Shown in pieces: positions 8,896-18,398 of a stretch of 64,000 nt of DNA. A program made the translations under genes and the position numbers. Source of the DNA: Aureococcus anophagefferens (taxonomy: Eukaryota > Sar > Pelagophyceae > Pelagomonadales > Pelagomonadaceae); assembly GCF_000186865.1 (NCBI RefSeq), contig NW_008705568.1, positions 1,102,603 to 1,166,602 of the forward strand, written 5' to 3'. Below the pieces are notes generated by a model that made no database searches, was not told where the DNA came from, and saw only the letters and a program-made list of their open reading frames with translations. Position 1 is the first letter of the stretch. Every line of letters begins with the position of its first letter.

Positions 8896-11752
8896 TCACG
8901 GCCCGCCGCGGGCGACGAGCTGGGCGAAGGAGCCGCGGATCGCGGCGCGGACGAAGGTCGCGACCTTGGCGGCGTCGTCCGGTGGCTGCTTCGCCTTGGC
9001 CCGGACGGTCTTGCCGCGGTAGGCGGCCTGGAGCTTGGACGCGCCGGCGTGCGCGTCCGCCGGCGGCTTCGCGGGGCTCAGCGCCTCGAGGCGCTCGAGC
9101 CTGGGCAGCAAAAGGGTGATTCAACGTCGCTTCAACGTGAGTGTTCCGCGCGCGCGCGTTCCGGGAAAAGCATCCACGCTTCGAGGCCGTTCCGAGAGAT
9201 GATCGCTCGTCCAAAAATCAGCCAAAACGAGTGGAAAACGGCCGAGATCGGAGCCTTTGAAGTTGGGAATTTCGCTCTCTTTTGCTGCCCTGGCTCGAGC
9301 TGGCCGCGGCGCGCCTCCCAGTCCTTGAGGTCGTCCTCGAGGCCGCGATGCGCGACCGGTCGAGGTCGCCGATCTTCGTCAGCGCCGCGAGCCGCTCCTG
9401 GAGCTTGAGGCGCTCCTGGCGCTCCATGGCGTGCGACGCCTCGATGTCGCCGATGACGCCGTCGAGCTCGTCCATGTTGAACTTGTGGCTGCTCGCCGTC
9501 GCGATGGCCTCGGTCTGGGCCGCGACGCGCTCCCGGAGGCAGAGCACCTCGGCCTCGACCTGGGACCGGCCCAGCGTCCTCACGTCGTCGTAGCCGAGGT
9601 CGTCGAGGTCGACGTCGCACTCGTCGCGCTCGTCGTCGTCCGCGTCGATGGCCGCGGCGACGTCCAGGAGCCGCTGCGACGCGCGCGACTCGAGGGACGC
9701 GACCTCGGACGTGATGCGGTCCTGGTTCTGGACGACGAGGCGCACGTGCTCCATCTTCGTCAAAAAGTCCTCGACGCGCGTCTTCGCCTCCGCGGAGTAC
9801 TGCGTGTCGACCTGGGCGGGACACGAGCGATTCAATGTTCCGCGCGCGTTCCGTAAAAAAGCACCCACGCGTCGAGACCGTTCCGAGAGACGATCGCTCG
9901 TCCAAAAATCAGCCGAAACGAGTGCCGAGAGCGGAGCCTTTGAAGTTGGGAATTTCGCACTGCCCCGGTGCCGACCTTGACGGACGCGCCGAGCGTCTCC
10001 TCCGTGGCCTTCATCATGGCCAGGGAGATGGACGCGGACCGGTTGCGGCCGCTCGCCGCCTTGACGTTGACCGCGGACGCGCGGCGCGCGCCCTTGGCCT
10101 TGGGCGTCGACCGCTCGTCGTCGCGGACCAAGCCCTCGACGCGCGCGTCGCCGGGGGGCGCGCCCGCCGGCGGCGCCTTCGCGTTGGGGCTCGCGGGGGT
10201 CGCGGAGCCGCAGAAGGTGCCGCCGGAGATCGACTCCTCGAGCTTGCGGACCTTGTCGACGGCGAGGTCGCGCGCCTCCTGGGTCATCGCCTGGGCAGCA
10301 AAAGGGTGATTCAACGTCGCTTCAACTTGAGTGTTCCGCGCGCGCGCGTTCCAGGAAAAGCGGCCACGCGTCGAGACCGCTCCGAGAGATGATCGCTCGT
10401 CCAAAAATCAACCGAAACGAGTGGAAAACGGCCGAGAAAGGAGCCTTTGAAGTTGGGAATTTCGCTCTCTTTTGCTGCCCTGGTCATCGCGAGCTGCTTG
10501 CCGAGGCGCGACGCCTCCTCCTCGACGAAGCCCAGCTTCTTCGTCGCGTAGTCGGCGCGGCGCCGCTCGCGCAGCAGCTCGCGGCTCGGGCCCTTGGCCG
10601 CCTTCGCGGGGGACGACGCCGCGTCGCCGAGCGCCGCGACCTTGGCCCGGAGCTGCTCCGCGCTGAGGCCCTCGTCGTGGATCGTCGCGAACTCGGCGAG
10701 GCGCGCCTCGTAGTCGCCGGCCTGGGCCTCGAGGAGCTCGCACATGGACCGGAAGTCGGACGCCTCGTCGCGCGCGAGCCGCGCGTCGCGCTCCGCTTTT
10801 TTGGCCGCGGCCTTGAGCGCCTCGTTCTCGGCCGCGAGCGCCGCGGCCTCCTCGGCCTTGCTCCCGGAGAAGTCCAGGGTCGACGTCTCGGCGAAGAAGA
10901 GCTCGCGCTCGGCGCTGACGGCGTGGAGGCGGTCCAGCGCCGCCGTCGCGGTCTTGAGCTGCGCCTCCAACGTCGCGACCATGTCCTGGTGGTCGCGGCT
11001 CTCGTCGGTCATGAGCCGCAGGTCGCGCTCGAGGCTCGCGATCTTCTTGGCGTCGGGCGCCGCGGCGAAGGCCCGCGTGTCCAGCGTGCCCGCCGTGCCA
11101 ACCGACGCGTCGTCCGCGGCCGCGCGGGGCGCCTCCGGCGCCGCGGCGTCCGGCGCCGCGCCGCCGCCCCCGCGCAGGAGCTCGTGGAGCTTCGCCGCCT
11201 CCTCGCGGCAGGGGTCCACGGTCGCGAGGAGCGCCGCGACCTCCGCGCGACCGGCGCCGTCGTCGCGCGTCCACTCGGCCGCGCCCTCGAGCGCCCGCTG
11301 GAGCTCCGCGTCGAGGTCGCGCACGCGGGCCTTGAAGTCGCCGCCCACGGCGGCCTTCCGCGGCGGGCTCGGCGCGTCGGGCTCGAGGACGTAGGCCGGC
11401 TCCTGGCTCGCCTCGGGGTCCGTCCGCGAGAGCAGCGGCTCGTAGGCGCCGACGTCGCCGCGGATGTCCGGGAAGAACTCGCCGGGCGCCGCGGCGGGCA
11501 CGTACTCGCCGCCGCCGGACCGCGGCTTCCCCGGCGCCGGGTTCGAGTAGACCCTACGGGTGCGTGTGTTGCTGCGCTGGCGCGGGGGGAAGGGGGGGGG
11601 ACCGCGCACCGGATGGCCTGCTCGTAGCGCTCGAGCACGGGCTCCTGGATGACGGCCTGCTGCTGGCGCGGGCTCTTGCCCTTGCCCCGCCCCCGGCCCT
11701 TGGGGCCCTTGTCCTTGGGCGCCGACGGCTGCTTCGCCACCGGTGCCTCCAT
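8896..11752 (-). CDS. coiled-coil / IQ-motif protein with five exons, three introners and one frame break
   Basis: Proposed exons are 11752-11610, 11553-10491, 10290-9976, 9811-9301 and 9100-8896. Intron 1 (56 bp, GTGCGC...GTAG) is ordinary; introns 2-4 are introners. The N-terminus is basic (MEAPVAKQPSAPKDKG...). A long coiled coil follows (LERDLRLMTDESRDHQDM, AALAAENEALKAAAKKAE, LLRERRRADYATKKLGFVEEEA), then a low-complexity Ser/Pro part, another coiled coil (MEHVRLVVQNQDRITSE) and a C-terminal IQ-type calmodulin site LQAAYRGKTVR. Exon 4 does not keep one frame: the segment ending GDLDRSRIA and the following GLEDDLKDWEARRGQLE lie in different frames, so one base is missing near 9345 or the allele is damaged. 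A structural cytoskeletal or basal-body-type role is a guess. Confidence 0.7.
9101..9292. mobile_element. introner element, family A (192 bp), forms intron 9101-9300
   Basis: The ends are CTGGGCAGCAAAAG and CTTTTGCTGCCCTG, matching inverted repeats. The target duplication GCTCGAGC is at 9093-9100 and 9293-9300. In gene sense the donor GC lies in the upstream target copy and the acceptor CAG is the element end. The downstream frame (LERLEALSPAKPP) is rejoined to GQ-LE. Confidence 0.9.
9812..9967. mobile_element. shortened, diverged introner of family A (156 bp), forms intron 9812-9975
   Basis: It keeps the internal family-A core (tcgtccaaaaatcagccgaa) and about 40 bp of the family flank, but has lost roughly 36 bp and its ends are eroded (CTGGGCGGGAC against CACTGCCCCG). 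The target copies differ by one base, GTGTCGAC at 9804-9811 and GTGCCGAC at 9968-9975. This marks an older insertion. The donor is a canonical GT (AAG|GTCGGC) and the acceptor CCCAG|GTCGAC. Confidence 0.8.
10291..10482. mobile_element. introner element, family A (192 bp), forms intron 10291-10490
   Basis: The ends CTGGGCAGCAAAAG and CTTTTGCTGCCCTG are perfect inverted repeats apart from the second base. The target duplication GTCATCGC is at 10283-10290 and 10483-10490. Splicing in phase 0 joins GKQL to AMTQEARDLAVDKV. The donor in gene sense is GC (CTC|GCGATGAC). Confidence 0.92.
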
Positions 11753-11785
11753 TGCTCAGGAGAGAGCCCTCCCGTTTCGGCGTCG

Positions 11786-11794
11786 GGGCAGCCC
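11786..11794. promoter_or_regulatory. GGGCAGCCC promoter element
   Basis: Located 34 bp upstream of the coiled-coil gene start (11752, minus) in the 203-bp gap to the divergent gene at 11956. It is the reverse complement of the GGGCTGCCC element seen in other promoters. Confidence 0.4.
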
Positions 11795-11955
11795 CAACAT
11801 GGACCCAATGGTGAGCGTAAGGTTGAAGATTTATTTTGTGCATCCCAAGTTGAAATTAGCTGCAAAACGTCGGGCGCTGGGCCTGGACCTTGGGCAGCGT
11901 CCCGCGCGCCGCCGCCGCCGCCTCGACGTGCTCGACGCCGGCGTCTCCCCGAGCC

Positions 11956-12714
11956 ATGCCCGGGCGCGTGGCCTGCCCCTACGGGACGGACATCGAGGGC
12001 CAGGACCTCCAGCGCCAGTGCCAGAGCCGCTACCGGCGGCACCCGAACAAGCCCCTCTTCGAAGTCGCGCCCTTCGCCATGGGCGCGGGCTTCGCCGACG
12101 CGACGGGCCACGACCCGACGTGCAACGCGCGCAAGGACGAGTACGCCGTCATCGCGCCGGCCGTCGGCGACGCGCCGAACGACTCGCTCTCCTTCTTCAT
12201 GGAGAACATGCGCGCCTACGACGACCACAAGGTCCGCACGAACAAGACGGAGGCCGCCGTGACCATCTTCCCCCTGGGCATGCCGCCGAAGACGCGCCAG
12301 AAGAAGAAGCGCGCGGCGCCGCCGCTCACGGACGACGAGAAGTACGAGGCGCGGAACTGCTACGACGCGTCGCACCTCCAGTACGACAACATGCGGCGAC
12401 ACGCGCGCGACGACCACGTCAAGCAGGTGCCGCTCCCGAAGCCGCCGTCGACGGTGCCCCGGACGACGCTGCGGAACCGGGGGCTCGACGCGGAGATGAT
12501 GATGGGCAAGGTCGACCGCTTCAAGCACTTCCGCGGCCGCGCGATCAAGGTCGCCCACGTCGACGCGTTGCCGGGCGCGGCCAAGTGCGGCGCCGACCCG
12601 CTCACGGCCCAGCAGACCGTCGACTGCTACGGCTACGCCCTCTCGAAGCGCGAGGGCCTCAAGAAGTCGAACCAGCTCTCCGACGACACGCGCGCGGCCA
12701 TCTTCGGCTACTGA
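11956..12714 (+). CDS. hypothetical protein, 252 aa, basic, unrecognised
   Basis: Starts MPGRVACPYGTDIEGQDLQRQCQSRYRRHPNKPLFE and contains a basic KTRQKKKRAAPP patch near residue 115. The region DEKYEARNCYDASHLQYDNMRRHARDDHVKQVPLPKPPSTVPRTTLRNRG looks like an extended, motif-rich chain without a globular hydrophobic core. No transmembrane segment or signal peptide. The style (short basic/aromatic motifs, Pro-rich linkers) resembles flagellar or cytoskeleton-associated microtubule-inner proteins, but I do not recognise the family. ATG 11956 is the first in frame; the frame is open further upstream from non-ATG codons only. Confidence 0.6.
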   Translation: MPGRVACPYGTDIEGQDLQRQCQSRYRRHPNKPLFEVAPFAMGAGFADATGHDPTCNARKDEYAVIAPAVGDAPNDSLSFFMENMRAYDDHKVRTNKTEAAVTIFPLGMPPKTRQKKKRAAPPLTDDEKYEARNCYDASHLQYDNMRRHARDDHVKQVPLPKPPSTVPRTTLRNRGLDAEMMMGKVDRFKHFRGRAIKVAHVDALPGAAKCGADPLTAQQTVDCYGYALSKREGLKKSNQLSDDTRAAIFGY

Positions 12715-12857
12715 GGCCTCTGTTGTTGTGGGCGCGGCGCACATAAACGCGTGGAGCGCGGCGCGTCTCCGTGGGGAGGTTCCGGCGGCGCCGCGGCCGA
12801 AGCGCGGACGTTCTTTTTTTCACTTCAAGGTGGGGCCTTCAACTCGACGGATATGCT

Positions 12858-12866
12858 GGGCTGCCC
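12858..12866. promoter_or_regulatory. GGGCTGCCC promoter element
   Basis: Lies 74-82 bp upstream of the ATG at 12940 of the LRR gene. An in-frame ATG at 12853 just before it would place the element inside coding sequence, so the element favours the 12940 start. Confidence 0.35.
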
Positions 12867-12939
12867 CGAGGTCGCAAAAACCGTGTGTCGTCGAGCCAAC
12901 GACCATCGGCGGGACCGCCGGCGCGGGAGGGGCGGCGCC

Positions 12940-15528
12940 ATGGTGTCCCCGCAGACGTCGCCGAGTAAGAAGGACGGCAGCCCGACGTTCCACAAGGGCA
13001 TCAAGCGCGTCGCGCGCCACGTCCTCGACTCGGACCGCGTGCTCCAGCTCATGGAAATGAACGGCATCCTCGAGCCGGAGAAGGCCTACGTCCTCGAGGC
13101 GGCGAACCTCCACCTCGAGGACATTTACGATCTGAGCGACGTGCCGCGCCTGCGGACCCTCGACGTGACGAACAACCGGCTGACGAACCTGCGGAACCTC
13201 GTGGGCGTGCGCCACCTGAGGGAGCTCCGCGCGGGCACGAACCGCATCGACGACGCGGACGACGTCGGCGTCTGCAAGGAGCTCGAGGCGCTCTACCTCC
13301 AGGACAACCTGCTCGAGGAGGCGCCGCGGACCCTGGGCGGGTTGCGGAGCCTGAAGACGCTGCGCCTCGACCGGTGCCGGCTCAGCGGATCCGTCGGGCC
13401 GGGGTTGGCGGGCTGCGCGGCGCTGACGTCGCTGGACCTGAGCGGCAACGCCCTCGCGTCCTTCGCGGGCCTCGCGAGCCTCGGGAGCCTCACGGAGCTC
13501 GACATGTCGCGCAACGGCCTCACGGCCGTGCCGCTGGGGGCTCTCGAGGGCTGCCGCGCGACGCTCGCCGAATTGCGGCTCGGCGACAACGAGATCGGCT
13601 CCGTCGCCCTCGACGCCGCCGCGCCGGCGGACAACCCCGAGGCCGACGACGAGTCGACGGACGCGCCGGGCGAGGGCCTGAACCCCGTGCCCGCGCGCAT
13701 GCTCAGCGGCATCCAGCGGAAGATGAAGAACCGGCGGAAGGCGCCGGGCGCGCGGCGGCCGCCCGCGGGCCCCGCGGACGGCCGCGCGCGCGCGAGGCGC
13801 GGCCCCCTGGACGGGCTGAAGGCCTTCCACAACCTGAAGACGCTCGTGCTCGCGCGGAACCACCTCGCGTCGACCCAGGCGCTCCCGAAGTTCGCGGGGC
13901 TCGTCGAGCTCGACGTCTCCGAAAACCGCGTCGCCGACCTGGGCGCGCTCGCGGCCGTCGCGCCGAACCTCGACGTGCTCAACGTCGGCGGGAACCGCCT
14001 CGACGACATCTCGGCCGTCGTCGAGGCGCTTGTGAAGCTCCGGGGTTTGGTCGAGCTCCACCTCGCGGGCAATCCCTGCGCGACGTCCACCGCGACGGCC
14101 GACATCCGCAGCGCCATGACGCCCAAGGCCGCGGCGGAGGACGAGGCGAAACCCTGGCAGCGGCCGTCGAGCCGCGCGGGCGGCCGGCCGAAGACGCCGG
14201 GGGGCGGGAGGCCGGGGTCCGCGCGGCCGGGATCCGCGCGTCCGGGATCCGCGCGGCCCGGAAGCGCGCGGCCGGGCACGTCCGGCGCGAGCCGGCCCTG
14301 CACGGCCGCCGCGGGCGCGCCGGGCTGGGCGCTCCTCTGCGCCCGCGCCTTCGCGAAGCTCGAGGTCCTCGACGACCTGCGCGTGGAGCAGCCGTCGGCC
14401 GACGGCGACGGCGGCGACGACGACGCGTCCGCGCCGCTGCCGACGGCGGCGCCGGCGATCAAGCCCCTGGCGACGCACCACACGAAGACGCTCGAGCGCC
14501 TCGAGCCCATGGACGACACGGACGCGCGGGTCGCGGCCTTCCGGCGGCGGCTCGCGGGCGTCCGCGGCACGCTGCGCGAACTCGAGGTGAAGGAGATGAA
14601 GCTCATGTACAAGGACGACGACGCGCAGTCGCCGCGGACGCTGCGCAAGCGGCGCGGCGCGGAGCCGAACGCCATGCTCCCGAAGCCGCCCCAGGCGCCG
14701 GAGCTCGCGAAGAAGCTCAACAGCTTGGAGCGCGCGCTGTCGTTCGGGCGGCCCGCGCGGCCCGCGGACGCCCCGCGGCCGTCGCCCGCGCGGTCCCCCG
14801 AAAGAAGCTCGAAGCCCGGGCCCGCCGACGGCGCGCCGCCGCCGCCGCCGTCCTTCGACGAGCAGTTCCAGGCCGACGCCGCCGCGGACATGGACCGGCG
14901 CGACGCCGCGGATTCGGCGCTCGACGACGCAAAGACGTGGAAGGCGCGCGTCGACGAGATGATCCGCGAGGACTCGGGCAGCGACTCGAGCGACGACGAG
15001 GGCGCGGGCTACGCCGAGGCGTCGCGCAAGGCCGACGCGGCGCTGCTGCGGTCGCTGGCCACGGACCCCGCGCCCGAGGCGCCGCCGGCGGTGCCGCCCC
15101 TGCCGCCGAACCTCGCAAAGGTCCTCGAGGACCACCTCACGCCGCGCAAGCCGTCGTCCCCCAAGACCTTCGACCCGTCGCCCGTGGACATGGACGACCC
15201 GGCCGTGCCCCTCGCCGCGGCCCTCGCGGACGCGGACGCGCTGCCCGTCAACGTCGACCTCGACGACGACCCGGACGCGTTCGCGACGCGCGCCAAGTAC
15301 GAGTCGATGATGCAGGACTACACGGAGGCCATGGAGGCGGCGAAGATCTCGCCGGCCAAGGACGCCGCCGCGGCCGACGACGACGAGTTCGCGGTGATCC
15401 CCGACGAGCCCGCCGCCGCGCCGGCGCCGCGGAAGGCGCCGCTCCGCCGGAAGAAGAGCGGGCCCCGCGACGAGTTCAAGGTGCCCCGCGGGAAGATCCA
15501 GCACTCGCCGCGCAACGTCCTTCCGTGA
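12940..15528 (+). CDS. leucine-rich-repeat protein with long disordered C-terminus
   Basis: An 862-residue protein. Residues about 45-390 carry SDS22-like leucine-rich repeats (LRTLDVTNNRLTNL, LEALYLQDNLLEEAP, LTSLDLSGNALASF, LTELDMSRNGLTAVP, LVELDVSENRVADLG, LDVLNVGGNRLDDI, LVELHLAGNPC), split by a charged insert. A Gly/Arg/Pro linker follows with a tandem pentapeptide RPGSA repeated four times near 14210-14280. The acidic/Pro-rich C-terminus (about 500-862) has short helices. SDS22-type LRRs usually scaffold phosphatase or axonemal complexes; the partner is unknown. ATG 12940 is chosen over an in-frame ATG at 12853. Its stop is only 3 bp from the convergent EF-hand gene. Confidence 0.8.
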   Translation: MVSPQTSPSKKDGSPTFHKGIKRVARHVLDSDRVLQLMEMNGILEPEKAYVLEAANLHLEDIYDLSDVPRLRTLDVTNNRLTNLRNLVGVRHLRELRAGTNRIDDADDVGVCKELEALYLQDNLLEEAPRTLGGLRSLKTLRLDRCRLSGSVGPGLAGCAALTSLDLSGNALASFAGLASLGSLTELDMSRNGLTAVPLGALEGCRATLAELRLGDNEIGSVALDAAAPADNPEADDESTDAPGEGLNPVPARMLSGIQRKMKNRRKAPGARRPPAGPADGRARARRGPLDGLKAFHNLKTLVLARNHLASTQALPKFAGLVELDVSENRVADLGALAAVAPNLDVLNVGGNRLDDISAVVEALVKLRGLVELHLAGNPCATSTATADIRSAMTPKAAAEDEAKPWQRPSSRAGGRPKTPGGGRPGSARPGSARPGSARPGSARPGTSGASRPCTAAAGAPGWALLCARAFAKLEVLDDLRVEQPSADGDGGDDDASAPLPTAAPAIKPLATHHTKTLERLEPMDDTDARVAAFRRRLAGVRGTLRELEVKEMKLMYKDDDAQSPRTLRKRRGAEPNAMLPKPPQAPELAKKLNSLERALSFGRPARPADAPRPSPARSPERSSKPGPADGAPPPPPSFDEQFQADAAADMDRRDAADSALDDAKTWKARVDEMIREDSGSDSSDDEGAGYAEASRKADAALLRSLATDPAPEAPPAVPPLPPNLAKVLEDHLTPRKPSSPKTFDPSPVDMDDPAVPLAAALADADALPVNVDLDDDPDAFATRAKYESMMQDYTEAMEAAKISPAKDAAAADDDEFAVIPDEPAAAPAPRKAPLRRKKSGPRDEFKVPRGKIQHSPRNVLP

Positions 15529-15531
15529 GCT

Positions 15532-16173
15532 CTACTTAGGTGGCGCCGCCCTAAACTCCTCCTCGCTCTTCGCGCGTTCCGACTTCCCCGCGATCTGCCA
15601 CGGGTGGAGGGTCCGCGCCTTCCGCCGCGCGGCCTTGACGTGCTCGGGGACGAAGTGGTGCGCCTTCTTCGCGGCCGGCGGCTTGAAGACGTGGGGCTTC
15701 CCCGGCTTCGCCTGGAGCAGCTCGTAGTACGCCGGGATGCGCTCCGCGAACTCCTCGAAGTCGACGTGGCCGTCGTCGTCCTCGTCGAGCACGCGGAAGG
15801 CCGCCTCGATGCGCTGGGGGTTGCGGTCGCCCGTGGCCTGGAGCGCCCACTTGAACGTCCGGAACGACAGCGTCCTCCCGCGCGTGCGCGTGCCGTTGAC
15901 GGCCAGGAACCACTCGCGGAACAGCTTCGCCGACTCGGGCGTCGCCGTGGCCGCGCCCCAGAGCGCGCCGGCCTTCGAGAGCCGCTTCATGCGCGCGTGG
16001 CAGGCGCGCAGGGCCTTCACGTCGATCTTCGCCCGCGCGCGGCGCTCCGCGGCGATGCGCTCGTCGTGCGCCTCGGTCTCGGCGCGGTGCTGGGCCGCCT
16101 GCTCCGCGTGCGCCTCGTCGAGCTCGTGCTCCAGCTCGCGCATGTGCGCGTAGGTCGTCACGGCGCCGCCCAT
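15532..16173 (-). CDS. EF-hand calcium-binding protein, 213 aa
   Basis: Begins MGGAVTTYAHMRELEHELDEAHAEQ, a charged N-terminal helix (1-50) that probably forms a coiled coil. It has a canonical EF-hand calcium loop DEDDDGHVDFEE near residue 130, preceded by a paired helix region SFRTFKWALQATGDRNPQRIEAAFRVL. The C-terminus is basic (KAARRKARTLHPWQIAGKSERAKSEEE). Probably a calcium sensor; the target is not evident. The stop codon lies 3 bp from the stop of the convergent LRR gene, so their 3' ends must overlap as transcripts. Confidence 0.8.
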   Translation of the reverse strand: MGGAVTTYAHMRELEHELDEAHAEQAAQHRAETEAHDERIAAERRARAKIDVKALRACHARMKRLSKAGALWGAATATPESAKLFREWFLAVNGTRTRGRTLSFRTFKWALQATGDRNPQRIEAAFRVLDEDDDGHVDFEEFAERIPAYYELLQAKPGKPHVFKPPAAKKAHHFVPEHVKAARRKARTLHPWQIAGKSERAKSEEEFRAAPPK

Positions 16174-16388
16174 GTCTTATTGTAACACTGCTAGCGACAA
16201 AAGATGCCGTGCAGGGCTGCAGGCCTGCAGGATCGATGACTGCTTTGCTTGGGCTGCATCGCGTGGAATGCCCGGAAGGGCTCCACGGGAGATGTTGCCG
16301 TGCAACGTGCATCGATTTCGAGTTTGCCGCGACTGTCACACGATTGCTTTCCGACTCCTGGGCTGCTCATCGTCAGCGACTCGCAGCC

Positions 16389-18173
16389 ATGTCGGTCAAG
16401 ATCTCGGGCCCGGACTGGGATGAGCGCGCCGCGGCGCCGCCATACGCGCGCCCGCGCGCGACGGACCGAAAAAAAAACGAGAGAAGAGAACGAGCGCCCG
16501 CGCGCGGCGACCCCCCCAAAACGAGCGCCCGCGCCCACGACCGCAGGTACATGGAGGAGGTGTCGAAGGACATGGACCCCGGCGCCAACGACCCGCTGAA
16601 GATGACCTACTTCAAGGACGACCCGAAGCGCGACGAGCAGAGCGTGCGGGGCTGCTTCCTCGACGAGATCTACAGCCGGCCGAACATGGAGGAGCGGCTC
16701 GCGGAGAAGTTCTTCGACGGCGACGTGCCGTGGATGTACGACAACCTGGACAACCTGCCCGAGCAGGCCTACGACGAGTTCTTCCAGGAGTATTTAGTCG
16801 AGGCGCCGCCGCGCGCGGACCGGAAATACAAGATCATCTTCTACGGCGTGTCGGGCTACACGGGGTCGCTGGTCATGGAGTACATCAAGCGCGAGTGCCT
16901 CGACGACTTCGAGGTGGCCTTCGCGGGGCGCACGCTCCGCAAGGTCGTGGCCATGCGCGACAAGATTCTGGGGGGCACGAAGTGGGCGAACGCGGACTGC
17001 CTCAAGTGCAACATGGACAACCCCTTCGAGGTGGAGAATCTCGTGGCGAACTGCTGCGTCGTGGGCAACATCGCGGGGCCCTTCATGCTCACGGGCGGCG
17101 AGCGGCTCGTCGAGGCCTGCATCCACTACGACACGGACTACTGCGACGTCAGTGGCGAGATCCCCTGGAGCGCCAAAATTTTACAGTTCCACGACCTGGC
17201 GCGCGACGCGGGCGTCTACATCGTGCCGTCGGCGGCCTACGCGGGCGGGTTGCCCGACATCATGGCCTACATGATGGCGCAGAAGATGCGCGAGGTCGAC
17301 GGCGGCGCGGAAATCAAGAAGCTCCACGGGTACGTGTCCATGTACCAGGAGAACGAGGGCACCGTGGGCTCTTCCGGCGGCACGCTGAGCACGCGCGCGG
17401 CCATGTCCACGGGCGACAAGTGGGTGCGGTCCGTGATGATGAACCCCTTTGCGCTCGGCGGCAAGGTCCAGGACGGGTCGCGCGAGGAGGACCAGGACAA
17501 GGTGCTGACCAAGGTCTTCCGGGACCCCGTGGTCAAGTCCTGGGTCGCGCCCCACGTCTACGCCTTCTTCGAGACGCGCGTCGTCCGCCGGTCGAACATG
17601 CTCCACAACATGCTCGTCGGCGGGCCGGACATGGGCTTCTGGTACGGGCCCGAGCTCAACTTCACGGTCTACGCGCTCATGCCCGACGAGTCCACGGCGA
17701 AGCAGTTCAAGAAGGGGTCGACGTCCACCAAGGCCGAGGAGGAGCGGCTCCGCGCGGAGGGCAAGTACTACGGCGCGGGCGAAGGGCCGCCGCTCGACGA
17801 GCTCTTCGAGATCGGCGTCTACTCGCTGTACCACATGGTCGCCATCTCCGACTCCGGGAAGAAGCTCTGCTGGTCCATCAAGGGCCGCGACGGCTACTTC
17901 GAGACCGCGCGCATGTGCGTCGAGACCGCGCTCACCATGGCCTGCTCCGCGCCGGAGCTCCGGTCCGGGCCCTGCTCCGTGCGCGGCGGCATGCTCGGCG
18001 CGGGCCTCGCGGGCAAGGACATCCTCTTCGACCGCCTCCGCAAGAGCGGCATGGGCTTCATCGACTGGTCCCCGGGCACGGCCAACGACGGCAACCTCCC
18101 GGAGGACCGCGCGGACCACAAGGTCTGGGACATGCGCCCGCCGCCGCCCAAGGCCGAGCCCGAGAACGAGTAG
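16389..18173 (+). CDS. saccharopine-dehydrogenase-like oxidoreductase (SCCPDH / trans-enoyl-reductase type)
   Basis: A 594-residue protein. An N-terminal acidic region (MEEVSKDMDPGANDPLKMTY) precedes a Rossmann domain starting KIIFYGVSGYTGSLVMEYIKREC (about 155-177, GxxGxTG-type). Then come FEVAFAGRTLRKV, NIAGPFMLTGGERLVEACIHYDTDYCDVSGE and VPSAAYAGGLPDIMAYMMAQKM, all typical of saccharopine-dehydrogenase-like proteins (SCCPDH, mycobacterial trans-acting enoyl reductase). Substrate unknown. Residues 13-50 (PPYARPRATDRKKNERRERAP...) look like translated intron. Removing about 16424-16549 (GA|GCGCGC to CCGCAG|GTAC) would keep frame and give DWDE-YMEEV, but both versions are open. ATG 16389 is the first plausible start. 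Confidence 0.75.
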   Translation: MSVKISGPDWDERAAAPPYARPRATDRKKNERRERAPARGDPPKTSARAHDRRYMEEVSKDMDPGANDPLKMTYFKDDPKRDEQSVRGCFLDEIYSRPNMEERLAEKFFDGDVPWMYDNLDNLPEQAYDEFFQEYLVEAPPRADRKYKIIFYGVSGYTGSLVMEYIKRECLDDFEVAFAGRTLRKVVAMRDKILGGTKWANADCLKCNMDNPFEVENLVANCCVVGNIAGPFMLTGGERLVEACIHYDTDYCDVSGEIPWSAKILQFHDLARDAGVYIVPSAAYAGGLPDIMAYMMAQKMREVDGGAEIKKLHGYVSMYQENEGTVGSSGGTLSTRAAMSTGDKWVRSVMMNPFALGGKVQDGSREEDQDKVLTKVFRDPVVKSWVAPHVYAFFETRVVRRSNMLHNMLVGGPDMGFWYGPELNFTVYALMPDESTAKQFKKGSTSTKAEEERLRAEGKYYGAGEGPPLDELFEIGVYSLYHMVAISDSGKKLCWSIKGRDGYFETARMCVETALTMACSAPELRSGPCSVRGGMLGAGLAGKDILFDRLRKSGMGFIDWSPGTANDGNLPEDRADHKVWDMRPPPPKAEPENE

Positions 18174-18398
18174 GGGGGCGCCGCCGCGCCGTCGCCACGT
18201 AAGCGCCCACATCGCGTCACTCGAGAGGCGGCGAGGCGAATTCGTCGGGCGGGGTTCCTGTCACTTGTGCTGTCCATCGTGCGGCAGGACATGTACACGA
18301 GTCAACGTGTGGTTCACTAAAAATCCAATATCTTAAGATGATAGAGGAGAAACGATTCTCGTGCTCACTCTGAGAGCTTCGATCTGTTGTACTCCGTC

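Noticed and set aside
11554..11609. First intron of the coiled-coil gene as another introner
   Set aside because: It is 56 bp with GT-AG ends, has no flanking duplication and no similarity to families A or B; an ordinary short intron.
12820..15504. 894-codon minus-strand open frame opposite the LRR gene
   Set aside because: No domain-like sequence, extreme Arg/Leu/Val bias, complementary to a clear LRR protein; typical GC-rich shadow.
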